Source: an uncultured Alphaproteobacteria bacterium
Lineage (GTDB): Bacteria > Pseudomonadota > Alphaproteobacteria > RF32 > CAG-239
Reading direction: 5' to 3'
Assembly (NCBI GenBank): GCA_910587405.1
Contig: CAJUKS010000014.1
Coordinates: forward strand, 1-49,319
Length of the DNA: 49,319 bases
In this document: piece after piece, positions 1-8,184 of the stretch
How positions within the stretch are numbered: position 1 is the first letter of the stretch
How the letters are laid out: every line of letters begins with the position of its first letter
Program-made: the position numbers and the translations under genes
The notes under the pieces: model-generated
What the model saw: only the letters and a program-made list of their open reading frames with translations
Told to the model about the DNA's origin: nothing
The model's database searches: none

Positions 1-21
1 TTAGGGTTACACCCGTTAATG

Positions 22-56
22 AAGAACCCCGCGTTTAACGCGGGGGTTCCTTTTTG
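22..56 (+). terminator. Rho-independent terminator
   Basis: A GC-rich stem (GAACCCCGCG pairing with CGCGGGGGTTC around a TTTAA loop) is followed by CCTTTTTG. It would end a transcript entering from the left of the window. Confidence 0.8.
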
Positions 57-93
57 TTGGTTAAATTTATTGTTGCGTGAATAAGGCGGCGGG

Positions 94-122
94 TTGACAA
101 TTTTTGATTATAAGGCTATATT
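94..122 (+). promoter_or_regulatory. Sigma-70-type promoter of the first orphan gene
   Basis: TTGACA at 94-99 is separated by 17 bases from TATATT at 117-122. Transcription would start near 129 and leave a leader of about 45 nt before the start codon at 173. The spacing and hexamers are close to consensus. Confidence 0.7.
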
Positions 123-172
123 TTTTGTGCTTACAAAGTATTAACCTGATTATTAACTAAAATATCGAATGT

Positions 173-682
173 ATGGAAACACTGGTTACGTGGGGTGCGG
201 CAATTGTCCTTCTGGTTTTTGTCGCCATTGGTATCTGTTCGATGTTCATGAACTCTGCAGATCCGCAAAATGATGTGAACGCTCCGAACCTCAGCGGATT
301 GAAATGTTTCGGAAACCGACCCTGTTTCGGATGTTTGCCGAACGGCGAACTGGTCAAGGTCGGCGGATATCCCGATACGGTTTCTCTCTCGGCGGAAGAG
401 ACGGAAAGGATGGCTTTGAGCCTTCCGTGTACGGAACGAAGCGTTGAGACGGAAAGTGTTCGTTGTACCGATTCCGGTTCTTTGGAAGCAAGAATCGTGT
501 ATATCGGTAAAGAGCGTACCTTGCTGATCTGTCATGATGGCAACGGAAAAGAAAAGGATTTTTACGCCTTGGCAGACAACCAAGCCGTTCGGCAGCCGAC
601 AGGCGGTGTTGTGCGGGTCGAGAAGGGGCCGAAGGTTAAAATCCGCGAATTTGTTATCGGCAAGCCGGCAAGTCGGAAATGA
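173..682 (+). CDS. Membrane-anchored hypothetical protein
   Basis: I do not recognise this 169-residue protein. It has one hydrophobic segment near residues 7-27 and no lipobox in the right place, so it is probably anchored by its N-terminus with the rest outside the inner membrane. A short cysteine cluster (CFGNRPCFGC, about residues 45-54) follows the anchor, and the C-terminal part is Lys/Arg-rich. No Shine-Dalgarno sequence precedes the ATG, and the leader is AT-rich. The gene stands alone between a promoter (94-122) and a terminator (728-763), which supports it over the long opposite-strand frame covering the same bases. Confidence 0.65.
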   Translation: METLVTWGAAIVLLVFVAIGICSMFMNSADPQNDVNAPNLSGLKCFGNRPCFGCLPNGELVKVGGYPDTVSLSAEETERMALSLPCTERSVETESVRCTDSGSLEARIVYIGKERTLLICHDGNGKEKDFYALADNQAVRQPTGGVVRVEKGPKVKIREFVIGKPASRK

Positions 683-727
683 CAAAGACCGGAGAAAAAT
701 CGGGTAACGGTTTTTGCTTCAATGATC

Positions 728-763
728 AAAAGGACAAACTGCTGCGGCTGTTTGTCCTTTTTT
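728..763 (+). terminator. Rho-independent terminator
   Basis: AAGGACAAAC pairs with GTTTGTCCTT around a short GC-rich loop and is followed by a T-run. It closes the monocistronic orphan gene upstream. Confidence 0.85.
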
Positions 764-823
764 GTTGATGTTGCGGCAGATTGTTCGTTTTGGTGCCGGA
801 TTGACCGAAAAATGAAAAAAGGC

Positions 824-852
824 TTGAAAAAACAGAAATAAAGTTGTAAAAG
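824..852 (+). promoter_or_regulatory. Possible rplY-pth-ychF promoter
   Basis: TTGAAA at 824-829, a 17-base spacer and TAAAAG at 847-852 give four of six matches in each hexamer. It lies about 70 bases upstream of rplY, just after the preceding terminator. Tentative. Confidence 0.4.
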
Positions 853-922
853 CAGGACATCTGCGCGGGCACCCCTGGAGGCTCGGCGGATTGTTAGTCA
901 ATTTTATTAAAGGATTTATAAA

Positions 923-1213
923 ATGGTAGATATTACATTTAATGCTGAAAAGCGCGAGAAAGCAGGTAAGGGGGCAGCTCGGGCATGTCGTCGTGAAGGA
1001 CGTGTTCCTGCCGTTATCTATGGCGGAAAACAGGAACCGGTTATGATCAGCCTGCACCCGGTTGAATTGGAAAAAGCTTTGGATATGGTTGGCTTTTATG
1101 ATGCCGAAATCGAAGTTGTCGTCGACGGCAAAAAGTATAAAGTCAGCTGCCAGGATGTTCAATTCCATCCGGTCAGCGATCGTCCGATTCATGTCGATTT
1201 CTTAAGAAAATAA
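923..1213 (+). CDS. rplY: 50S ribosomal protein L25, short form
   Basis: L25 binds 5S rRNA in the large ribosomal subunit. The 96 residues match the 5S-binding domain only: an N-terminal basic stretch (KREKAGKGAARACRREGRVP), the VIYGG turn, and a C-terminus ending in QDVQFHPVSDRPIHVDFLRK. Many alphaproteobacterial L25 proteins carry a further CTC/TL5-type C-terminal domain of about 100 residues; this one stops where the E. coli type stops. An AAAGGA sequence sits about 10 bases before the ATG. A hairpin with a T-run lies between this gene and pth. Confidence 0.93.
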   Translation: MVDITFNAEKREKAGKGAARACRREGRVPAVIYGGKQEPVMISLHPVELEKALDMVGFYDAEIEVVVDGKKYKVSCQDVQFHPVSDRPIHVDFLRK

Positions 1214-1222
1214 AATTGGACC

Positions 1223-1283
1223 GGCCTGTCGAAGGGTTTTCTGCTGCGAAAACGGCGGAAAATTTTGAAGACGGGCCTTTTTT
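1223..1283 (+). terminator. Hairpin terminator or attenuator between rplY and pth
   Basis: GGCCTGTC (1223-1230) pairs with GACGGGCC (1270-1277), with an inner stem GTTTTC/GAAAAC (1236-1253), followed by TTTTTT. It ends 16 bases before the pth start, so it may attenuate rather than fully stop transcription. Confidence 0.6.
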
Positions 1284-1298
1284 ATTGACGGAATAAAT

Positions 1299-1871
1299 AT
1301 GTTTTTGATTGTCGGTTTGGGAAATCCGGGAGCAGAATATGCCCGCACCCGTCATAACGTCGGTTTTACGGCAGCGGATGCTCTGGCGCAAAAGTACGGC
1401 TTTTCGGCTTTTCGCAGCAAGTTTGACGGGCTGATTGCCGAAGGAAAAATCGAAGGTGAAAAGGTTTATCTTCTGAAACCTCAGACCTATATGAACTTGT
1501 CGGGGCATTCGGTGGTGAAGGCGGCGTTTTTTTATAAAATCCTTCCCGAGAACATTATCGTTATTCATGACGATATGGACCTGAAGCCCGATCAGATCAA
1601 GGCCAAACTCGGCGGCGGCGCCGGCGGTCACAACGGTTTGAAAAGCATCGACTCGCAAATCGGCAACGGATATAACCGCATCAGAATCGGGGTCGGACAT
1701 CCCATGGGCAGCAAAGAAGATGTGGTCGGTCACGTTTTATCGGGTTTTTCGAAAAGCGAATCGGAATTGCTGGACCGCAATCTGGAAATCGTCATCGATA
1801 ACATCGGCGTTTTGATTCGTGACGGCATTAATGCGTTCAGCACTAAGCTGGGGATGGTTGTTCATAAGTAA
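1299..1871 (+). CDS. pth: Peptidyl-tRNA hydrolase
   Basis: This enzyme releases peptides from peptidyl-tRNA that has dropped off ribosomes. The 190 residues have the usual family length. The N-terminus reads MFLIVGLGNPGAEYARTRHN, with N9 and H19 matching the known substrate-binding Asn and catalytic His, and VIHDDMDL carries the catalytic Asp. GGGAGGHNGLKS is the conserved glycine-rich loop. The gene sits 12 bases before ychF, forming the common rplY-pth-ychF order. Confidence 0.97.
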   Translation: MFLIVGLGNPGAEYARTRHNVGFTAADALAQKYGFSAFRSKFDGLIAEGKIEGEKVYLLKPQTYMNLSGHSVVKAAFFYKILPENIIVIHDDMDLKPDQIKAKLGGGAGGHNGLKSIDSQIGNGYNRIRIGVGHPMGSKEDVVGHVLSGFSKSESELLDRNLEIVIDNIGVLIRDGINAFSTKLGMVVHK

Positions 1872-1883
1872 AAGGAGTTTGAA

Positions 1884-2993
1884 ATGGGATTTAATTGCGG
1901 AATTGTCGGATTGCCCAACGTTGGAAAATCAACGTTGTTTAATGCCTTGACACAGACAATTGCGGCTCAGGCGGCAAATTTTCCGTTTTGTACGATTGAA
2001 CCGAACACCGGGCGCGTTGCCGTTCCGGATGCTCGACTGAAAAAACTGGAAGAAATGGTCAAACCGAAAATGGTGACGCCGACCCAGCTCGAGTTTGTCG
2101 ATATTGCCGGGCTGGTCAAAGGCGCTTCCAAAGGCGAAGGGCTGGGAAACCAGTTTCTGGCCAATATTCGCGAAGTGGATGCAATTATCCATGTGCTGCG
2201 CTGTTTTGACGATGACAATATTACCCATGTCGAAGGCGGCGTCGATCCGATCCGCGATGCCGAAATCGTGGAAACCGAATTGATGATTTCCGATCTGGAA
2301 TCGTTGGAAAAGCGTTGGGATCAAACAGTTAAAAAAGCGCGCGGCGGCGAAAAGGAAGCCAAAATCCGGCTGGCGGTCATGGAACCGGTAATGGAAGCGC
2401 TGAAAGCCGGTAAACCGGCACGGACGGCTGCTCCCGATTGCAGCGACCGTGAAGCGTATAAAGAATATCGGATGTTGCAGCTGCTGACGGCAAAACCGGT
2501 TTTGTACGTTTGCAACGTTGATGAAGATTCAGCGGCGGCCGGCAATGCTTATTCGGAGGCGGTTGCGGCGAAAGCGGTGGCGGATGGTGCGCAGGCGGTG
2601 GTTATTTCGGCGGCGATCGAATCGGAAGTGGCGCAGTTGGAGAGCCCCGAAGAACAGAAAGAATTTTTGGAAAGCCTCGGGTTGGAAGAAACAGGGTTGG
2701 CAAAGGTGATTCGCGCCGGCTACAAACTGTTGGGACTCGAGACCTATTTTACCGCCGGACCGAAAGAGGTGCGGGCATGGACGTTTGTCAAAGGGTCGAA
2801 GGCCCCGCAGTGCGCCGGGATCATTCATTCGGATTTTGAACGCGGTTTTATCCGCGCCGAAACGATTTCGTTTGAAGATTTTGTGAAATACGGCGGCGAA
2901 CAAGCCTGTAAGGAAGCCGGAAAAATGCGTTCCGAAGGCAAGGAATATGTGGTGCAGGACGGAGACTTGCTGAACTTCTTGTTCAATGTTTAA
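1884..2993 (+). CDS. ychF: Ribosome-associated ATPase/GTPase YchF
   Basis: YchF/OLA1 proteins are Obg-family P-loop NTPases that bind ribosomes. At 369 residues the length is standard. The G1 loop is GLPNVGKST (about residues 9-17), the G3 motif is DIAGLVKGAS, and the base-specificity motif reads NVDE instead of NKxD, as expected for a family that prefers ATP. The C-terminal TGS domain ends in YVVQDGDLLNFLFNV. The start follows AAGGAG. Confidence 0.97.
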   Translation: MGFNCGIVGLPNVGKSTLFNALTQTIAAQAANFPFCTIEPNTGRVAVPDARLKKLEEMVKPKMVTPTQLEFVDIAGLVKGASKGEGLGNQFLANIREVDAIIHVLRCFDDDNITHVEGGVDPIRDAEIVETELMISDLESLEKRWDQTVKKARGGEKEAKIRLAVMEPVMEALKAGKPARTAAPDCSDREAYKEYRMLQLLTAKPVLYVCNVDEDSAAAGNAYSEAVAAKAVADGAQAVVISAAIESEVAQLESPEEQKEFLESLGLEETGLAKVIRAGYKLLGLETYFTAGPKEVRAWTFVKGSKAPQCAGIIHSDFERGFIRAETISFEDFVKYGGEQACKEAGKMRSEGKEYVVQDGDLLNFLFNV

Positions 2994-3038
2994 AGTCAAA
3001 TTCGACAGACCCGGTTATGTACCGGATGAAATTTATCA

Positions 3039-3061
3039 AGAGCCCTTCGAGGGCTCTTTTT
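3039..3061 (+). terminator. Rho-independent terminator after ychF
   Basis: AGAGCCCT and AGGGCTCT pair around a UUCG-type loop and run into TTTTT. It ends the rplY-pth-ychF unit. Confidence 0.9.
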
Positions 3062-3195
3062 GATGCCGGATTGTCTTAATAAATTGAAAACAAACGTAAA
3101 ATTCTTTGTAGGCGGCGGCCGCTTTTTTATGTGGCTTTTTAAAAAAAAGATGATAAGATTAATAATTATTTAAGAATTACAGATTGGGGGATCAT

Positions 3196-4500
3196 ATGAA
3201 AAGGTTTTATTCTATCCTGCAAACCAGCGTTTCGGCAGCGGCGTTGTCCTGTATTGCGGGGACGGCGGCAGCGGTTGACGTCAGCACCGCGGAAGAACTG
3301 GCGAATGCTTTGGCTGACGGAAACGACGTCACTCTGGTTGCCGATGTTACGCTGACGGAAAATTTACCTTCGGCAAATTCCGGCTCCTTTACGGTTGACG
3401 GCAATTCGAAAATGCTGTCCGGCGGCGGGTTCGGCGGATTTGTTGTCGGTGGGGGCGCGGAAGTCAATTTCGAAAATCTGAATGTTTCCGATTTTAATCG
3501 GGTCTTGTCCAACAATGGAGCGACGATCGGGCATATTTCGAATTCGACTTTTGTGAACAACAAAGCAAGCGTTGCCAGCGGCAATGCTCTCGGCGGTGCG
3601 ATTTTGAATACCGGTACGATCGGCGAAATTTCCGACTCGAAATTCAGCGGAAATGCCGCGATTACCGAAGACGGTATGGCCTACGGCGGTGCGATTGCCC
3701 ATACCGGCGGTGAATTGACGATTATCAACACCGATTTTCTCAACAACTATGCTCAATCCGGCGGCGTGTCCGTCGGCGAAGACGGCGAAGCGGCCAACCC
3801 GGCTTACGGCGGCGCAATTTATTCTACGAGCACACTTAATATTATTGCCAAGGGCAAAGACGTGCTGTTTTCAGGAAACTATGTTTCCGAGCCGACGGTT
3901 GAAGAAAACGGCGGCGGTGAAGAAGGCGGCGAAGACGGCGGTGATAACGGCGACATTGATGATAAATCAATAAATCCGCGCGCCGATGATGACGAAGGGG
4001 GCGAAGGCGAGGAAACCGAACCGCCGGCGCCGACAATCACGAATAACGCCATTGCCATGAACGGCGGTATGCTCAATTTGAAAACCGAAGGCGGAAATAT
4101 CATATTTGACGATGAAATCAGTTCGGTGGACCGCGAGTATAATCTTAGCGTGCGCGGGAACGGCGAAGTCTTCTTCAATAACAATGTCAGAGGAGTCAGC
4201 AATTTTGTATTCGACAACTCGTTCCTGACACTGGGGGCCGCAGGGAACCTTTATGTAAGAAACTATACCGCCGTCGGAACGCCGGTGTTAACGGTAACCG
4301 TCAATCCCGATACTTTGGTCGCGTCGCAAATTTATGCGGAAAATGACATCGTGGGAACGACGAAGGTTATTGTTAAGACAACCTCTGACAAAATCATCGG
4401 AACGGATCAGTCGATTCTGTTCGTTTCGGCGGAAGGCGACAATAAAGAAACAGCAGCCGATTTCGTGGTTTACCGGGTGTACGGCAGTCCGTATATGTAG
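3196..4500 (+). CDS. Autotransporter passenger part, ended by in-frame TAG
   Basis: The ATG at 3196 follows a GGGGGA sequence and begins a signal peptide (MKRF...AGTAAA, about 26 residues). The body is a predicted right-handed beta-helix passenger with repeated GGAI and F(S/L)xN motifs, e.g. LGGAILNTG, KFSGNAA, YGGAIAHTG, DFLNNYA and YGGAIYSTS. These resemble the motifs of polymorphic outer-membrane/autotransporter passengers. An acidic glycine-rich linker lies near residues 235-275. The frame stops at TAG (codon 435), yet the same frame continues without interruption into the outer-membrane barrel at 4600-5676. Alone this product would be secreted to the periplasm without a translocator. Confidence 0.75.
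   Translation: MKRFYSILQTSVSAAALSCIAGTAAAVDVSTAEELANALADGNDVTLVADVTLTENLPSANSGSFTVDGNSKMLSGGGFGGFVVGGGAEVNFENLNVSDFNRVLSNNGATIGHISNSTFVNNKASVASGNALGGAILNTGTIGEISDSKFSGNAAITEDGMAYGGAIAHTGGELTIINTDFLNNYAQSGGVSVGEDGEAANPAYGGAIYSTSTLNIIAKGKDVLFSGNYVSEPTVEENGGGEEGGEDGGDNGDIDDKSINPRADDDEGGEGEETEPPAPTITNNAIAMNGGMLNLKTEGGNIIFDDEISSVDREYNLSVRGNGEVFFNNNVRGVSNFVFDNSFLTLGAAGNLYVRNYTAVGTPVLTVTVNPDTLVASQIYAENDIVGTTKVIVKTTSDKIIGTDQSILFVSAEGDNKETAADFVVYRVYGSPYM
4498..4500 (+). other. In-frame amber codon inside the autotransporter gene
   Basis: The codon at 4498-4500 is TAG. Reading on in the same frame gives KSEYKEVQAPDDENGG and then a second acidic linker and the barrel, with no further stop until 5676. 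A single-base change from AAG, CAG or TGG would explain it. TAG also ends many genes here (rpsS, rpmC, rpsQ, rplO, rplQ), so the codon is not reassigned genome-wide. Confidence 0.85.
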
Positions 4501-4599
4501 AAGAGCGAATATAAAGAAGTTCAGGCGCCGGATGATGAAAACGGCGGTGATGAAGAGGGCGGTGACAACGGAGATATTAGCGACAAGTCTGCCGGAACG

Positions 4600-5676
4600 A
4601 TGGCCGACGGCGAAGGTGAAGGAGATGCCGGCGGAGAAGCGGGAGGAGAGGCCGGAGGTGAAAACGGCGTTTCCACCAACGGATGGTATCTGTCAATGAC
4701 ACGTGATTCAAACCCCGACTTCCGTCCGATGGCCCCCGAAATTGCGGCTTTCCTGTCACTGCACAGTGCGGCGGCCGAACAAAACCGCGGCGTTGTGACC
4801 AGTATCCGCAATTCGGTTGCTGCCAACAAATTCCTGCTGAGAAGATATAACGTCCTTTACGAAGACCATTATAAGAGACGTCCGGTTTCCAACCTGTGGG
4901 CTAATCCGGTCTATCGCTATGCCAAAGTAAGCGCGCCGCAGGAATGGGACGCCAACATTGCCGGATTCGACATGGGGCTTGACCTGCAAAACGATGCTTC
5001 CAACAAAATCGGCGCTTTCGGGTCTTATCGTTACGGTACCTATGACATCGGCGAAGACGGGGTTTTCCGCGCCAACATGGGCAGCGAAATCGAAATTTCC
5101 AGTTTCCTGTTGGGTATGTATTACCGGTATGATTACAACAATTTCTGGACATTTGCCACCGCCTATGCCGGTCGTCAGCATGCCGAGATTGAAACCGACG
5201 ACCATGTAAAAGCCAAAGCGGATGCAATGCAATACGGTGCCGGCGTCGAAATGGGCTATGCCTTCATTCCCGGTTATAACTGGACTTTGGAACCGAGCCT
5301 GGGCGTGTTCTATACCGGCATTGATTATGACGATATGAAAGACGAATATGGCAAGAGCGCCGAATATTCAATGCTCAACCAGGTTGAAGGCGAATTCGGG
5401 GTCAAGCTGGAAAAAACTTTCGATCATGATTACGGCTATACCAAACTGTACGTGAAACCGAGTGTCGTTCAAACGCTGAATTTCGGCAATGAAGTCAAGA
5501 TTACTCACCTGGGTAAAGTAGACAGTTTGGATGATCAGACGTTGGGAAGAATTGAAGTCGGCGGAAGAATGGCGCTGGACAGCAAGATGAGCCTGTTTGG
5601 CTATGTCAACTATACGACCGGCAGTGACTATGATGACATTGCCGCCGCTCTCGGCTTCAGTTACCGCTGGTATTAA
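4600..5676 (+). CDS. Autotransporter beta-barrel domain, downstream of the TAG
   Basis: The part after the TAG holds an acidic Gly/Glu linker followed by an autotransporter barrel of about 280 residues ending in FSYRWY, with the aromatic C-terminus expected of outer-membrane proteins. Landmarks are GAFGSYRYGTYDIG, YYRYDYNNFWTFATAYAG and KLYVKPSVVQTLNFG. The barrel is clearly paralogous to the partial gene at 48592-49319, which shares DDQTLGR, VKPSVV and GxFYTxxDYDD. The first ATG downstream of the TAG is at 4600, but it has no Shine-Dalgarno sequence and no signal peptide, so independent translation would not give an exported protein. More likely this is the 3' part of one 826-codon gene starting at 3196. 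Confidence 0.8.
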   Translation: MADGEGEGDAGGEAGGEAGGENGVSTNGWYLSMTRDSNPDFRPMAPEIAAFLSLHSAAAEQNRGVVTSIRNSVAANKFLLRRYNVLYEDHYKRRPVSNLWANPVYRYAKVSAPQEWDANIAGFDMGLDLQNDASNKIGAFGSYRYGTYDIGEDGVFRANMGSEIEISSFLLGMYYRYDYNNFWTFATAYAGRQHAEIETDDHVKAKADAMQYGAGVEMGYAFIPGYNWTLEPSLGVFYTGIDYDDMKDEYGKSAEYSMLNQVEGEFGVKLEKTFDHDYGYTKLYVKPSVVQTLNFGNEVKITHLGKVDSLDDQTLGRIEVGGRMALDSKMSLFGYVNYTTGSDYDDIAAALGFSYRWY

Positions 5677-5697
5677 GTCCGGCCGCTGACAATAAAG

Positions 5698-5726
5698 AGA
5701 GGAACCTTTGCGGGTTCCTCTTTTTT
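5698..5726 (+). terminator. Rho-independent terminator after the autotransporter
   Basis: AGAGGAACC pairs with GGTTCCTCT and is followed by TTTTTT. Its presence suggests the whole 3196-5676 stretch is, or recently was, one transcription unit. Confidence 0.9.
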
Positions 5727-6102
5727 GATGATAAAAAGCAGTTTGTCGGCGATTTTTGCGAAGGAAAAACAAAATTTCAGAACGAAAGTTTTAGTCGTCT
5801 TTTTTGTCATATTTTTATGTCAACGGTTAAGATTCGGACCCGACTCAAGCAGAGTCTCAGTAAGCGGTTGCGGGGGTGTAAAAAATTGAAAAAAAAGTAA
5901 TTTTTTACTTGCAATATCCTGCCGCTTATGTTACAAAACGCTCACATTAACCGGTCTTACGGCGGGAATCTGTCCGGCCGGTTGTAATATGAAATATCCC
6001 GCAATCCTTGAAATTCAAGGTTTTGCATAAGGTTAATTTTGTAGATGGCAAGTTTGGCATCATGCGAATCGTTGCCGTCTAGTTATAGGAAAAGTATTTA
6101 AA
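5727..6102 (+). promoter_or_regulatory. Leader region of the S10 operon
   Basis: No gene is visible in these 376 bases. A possible promoter has TTGCAA at 5909-5914, a 17-base spacer and TACAAA at 5932-5937, which would leave a leader of about 160 nt. The leader contains complementary CCGG-rich segments (5951-5981) that could fold, the kind of place where ribosomal-protein autoregulation acts in other bacteria. No tuf or fusA precedes rpsJ, unlike the common str-S10 order. Confidence 0.4.
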
Positions 6103-6414
6103 ATGATGGATACACAAAACATAAGAATTCGCCTCAAGGCTTTTGATCATCGTCTGCTCGATTTGTCGACCAAAGAAATCGTTCATACCGCCAAAAGAAC
6201 CGGGGCAAATGTAAGAGGGCCGATCCCTCTGCCGACCAGAATCGAGAAATTTACGGTAAACCGTTCTCCGCACGTTAATAAAAAATCTCGTGAACAGTTC
6301 GAAATTCGGACCCATAAGAGACTTCTCGATATCGTCGATCCGACACCGCAAACCGTAGATGCCCTGATGAAGCTTGATCTGGCTGCCGGTGTAAATGTCG
6401 AAATCAAACTGTAA
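6103..6414 (+). CDS. rpsJ: 30S ribosomal protein S10
   Basis: S10 belongs to the head of the small subunit and also serves as NusE in antitermination. The 103 residues are the family length, with the characteristic IRIRLKAFDHRLLD start and the loop GPIPLPTR. Two adjacent ATGs (6103 and 6106) follow AGGAAAAG; either could be used. It opens the S10-spc run after a leader that may hold its promoter. The autotransporter terminator lies about 380 bases upstream. Confidence 0.97.
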   Translation: MMDTQNIRIRLKAFDHRLLDLSTKEIVHTAKRTGANVRGPIPLPTRIEKFTVNRSPHVNKKSREQFEIRTHKRLLDIVDPTPQTVDALMKLDLAAGVNVEIKL

Positions 6415-6507
6415 TTGTTTTTGTTAAGATAATTACCTGTAAATAAAAAGCAATGTTGGCTTTCATGAAATAAGGATGGTCAACCAATTGAAAAGGAAAA
6501 TAAAATA

Positions 6508-7227
6508 ATGCGTACTGGTTTAATCGCAAAAAAGCTGGGAATGTCCCGCATTTTTGAGGCTAACGGAACTCATGTGCCGGTAACGGTTCTTGCCGTTGAC
6601 AATCTTCAGGTTGTCGATGTTAGAACAATGGACAGAGACGGTTATACCGCTGTTCAGTTGGGCACCGGTGCCGTTAAGGCTAAAAATGTGTCCAAAGCAA
6701 TGAAAGGACATTTTGCCAAAGCTAATGTTGAACCGAAGAAGAAATTGGGTGAGTTCAGAGTTTCTGAAGACTGCCTGCTTTCGGTCGGTTCCGAATTATC
6801 TGTAGAACATTTTGTTCCCGGTCAATATGTTGACGTATGTGCAACCTCTATCGGTAAGGGATTCGCCGGTGTTATGAAGCGTCATAACTTTGCCGGTCTG
6901 GAAGCCAGTCACGGTGTGTCGGTTTCTCACCGTTCGCACGGTTCTACAGGACAAAGACAGGATCCCGGTAAGGTATTCAAAGGTAAAAAAATGGCCGGCC
7001 ATATGGGTAACGAACGCGTCACGGTTCAGAATCTGAAAGTGGTTGCGGTTGATGCTTCCAAAGGCCTGATTATGGTTAAGGGCGGTGTTCCGGGTTGTGA
7101 AAATGCCTGGGTCCGCATTACCGATGCCGTTAAGAAAAGCGGCAATGTCGAACTTCCGATGCCCGCCGGTTTGAAAAAAGTTGATGAACCTGTTGCAGTT
7201 AAAGCTGAAACAGCTGATAATGCTTAA
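6508..7227 (+). CDS. rplC: 50S ribosomal protein L3
   Basis: L3 reaches the peptidyl-transferase centre and is an early assembly protein. The 239-residue protein starts MRTGLIAKKLGMSRIF and contains HGVSVSHRSHGSTGQRQDPG, the internal loop bearing the Gln that is methylated in many bacteria. A short acidic tail (VKAETADNA) extends past the conserved end. AAAGGAAAA lies upstream of the ATG. About 93 bases separate it from rpsJ, an unusually wide gap within this operon, with no obvious terminator. Confidence 0.97.
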   Translation: MRTGLIAKKLGMSRIFEANGTHVPVTVLAVDNLQVVDVRTMDRDGYTAVQLGTGAVKAKNVSKAMKGHFAKANVEPKKKLGEFRVSEDCLLSVGSELSVEHFVPGQYVDVCATSIGKGFAGVMKRHNFAGLEASHGVSVSHRSHGSTGQRQDPGKVFKGKKMAGHMGNERVTVQNLKVVAVDASKGLIMVKGGVPGCENAWVRITDAVKKSGNVELPMPAGLKKVDEPVAVKAETADNA

Positions 7228-7246
7228 AAGATAAAGGATAGAAGTT

Positions 7247-7867
7247 ATGAAACAGGACATCTTAAATTTAGATAATATGAATGTCGGCTCTATCGAACTG
7301 AACGAATCGATTTTCGGTTTGGAAGTTCGTGCAGACATTTTGCAACGGGTTGTAAGATGGCAGTTGGCCAGAATGCAAGCCGGCACCCATAAGACAAAGG
7401 GTCGTTCCGAAGTTGCTCTGACGCCGTCCAAACCTTTCAAACAGAAAGGCAGCGGCAATGCTCGTCAGGGTTCTCGCAAAGGCACCCAGTTCAGAAAGGG
7501 TGGAATTGTGTTTGGTCCGGTTGTTCGCGACCATGCACATGATCTGACTAAGAAATTCAGAAAACTTGGTCTGAAAACCGCTCTCTCGGCAAAAGCCAAA
7601 GAGGGCAACCTCGTTATCGTTGATGAAGCCAAATTGTCCAGCCCCAAAACCAAAGACCTTAAGGTTAAATTGGACGCTTGCGGTCTGAACAACAGCCTGT
7701 TCATCGACGGACAAGAGGTCGATATTAATTTTGCATTGGCTTCCCGCAATATCTTCGGTGTAGACGTATTGCCGACGATCGGCGCCAATGTTTATGACAT
7801 CTTGAAAAAAGACAAACTGGTGTTGACTAAAGATGCTGTTCGTTGCTTGGAGGAAAGATTGAAATGA
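7247..7867 (+). CDS. rplD: 50S ribosomal protein L4
   Basis: L4 lines part of the exit tunnel and in enterobacteria represses its own operon. The 206 residues include the tunnel loop around GRSEVALTPSKPFKQKGSG and GTQFRKGGIVFGP. Its TGA stop overlaps the rplW ATG (ATGA, 7864-7867), indicating translational coupling. The start follows AAGGATAGAAG. Confidence 0.96.
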   Translation: MKQDILNLDNMNVGSIELNESIFGLEVRADILQRVVRWQLARMQAGTHKTKGRSEVALTPSKPFKQKGSGNARQGSRKGTQFRKGGIVFGPVVRDHAHDLTKKFRKLGLKTALSAKAKEGNLVIVDEAKLSSPKTKDLKVKLDACGLNNSLFIDGQEVDINFALASRNIFGVDVLPTIGANVYDILKKDKLVLTKDAVRCLEERLK

Positions 7868-8181
7868 GTAAAGATGCAAAAACCAACAATGTGACTGTAC
7901 AGATGTATGATACACTGGTTCGTCCGGTAATCACCGAAAAGTCCATGCTGTCTTCCGAAGCCGGAAAAATTGTTTTCCGCGTTCCGCTCGAGGCTTCCAA
8001 GGACGAAATCAAGGCTGCCGTTGAAGCTATTTTCAGCGTCAAGGTAACCAAGGTGAATACTATTCGTCAGGCTGGCAAGACCAAAAGATTCAGAGGTAAT
8101 CTCGGACGTCGTTCCGATTTTAAGAAAGCTTTGGTTACTCTTGCCGAAGGTCAAAATATTGATGTTACAACAGGAATTTAA
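7864..8181 (+). CDS. rplW: 50S ribosomal protein L23
   Basis: L23 sits at the tunnel exit and docks trigger factor and SRP. I place the start at the ATG at 7864, which is preceded by GGAGG at a good distance and overlaps the rplD stop; a TTG at 7843 in the same frame falls before the SD and is unlikely. The 105-residue product contains the family signature RPVITEKSM and KVTKVNTI followed by the basic GKTKRFRG loop. Confidence 0.95.
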   Translation: MSKDAKTNNVTVQMYDTLVRPVITEKSMLSSEAGKIVFRVPLEASKDEIKAAVEAIFSVKVTKVNTIRQAGKTKRFRGNLGRRSDFKKALVTLAEGQNIDVTTGI

Positions 8182-8184
8182 AAA

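Noticed and set aside
131..685. Minus-strand frame opposite the first orphan gene
   Set aside because: Promoter, terminator and membrane anchor all support the plus-strand gene.
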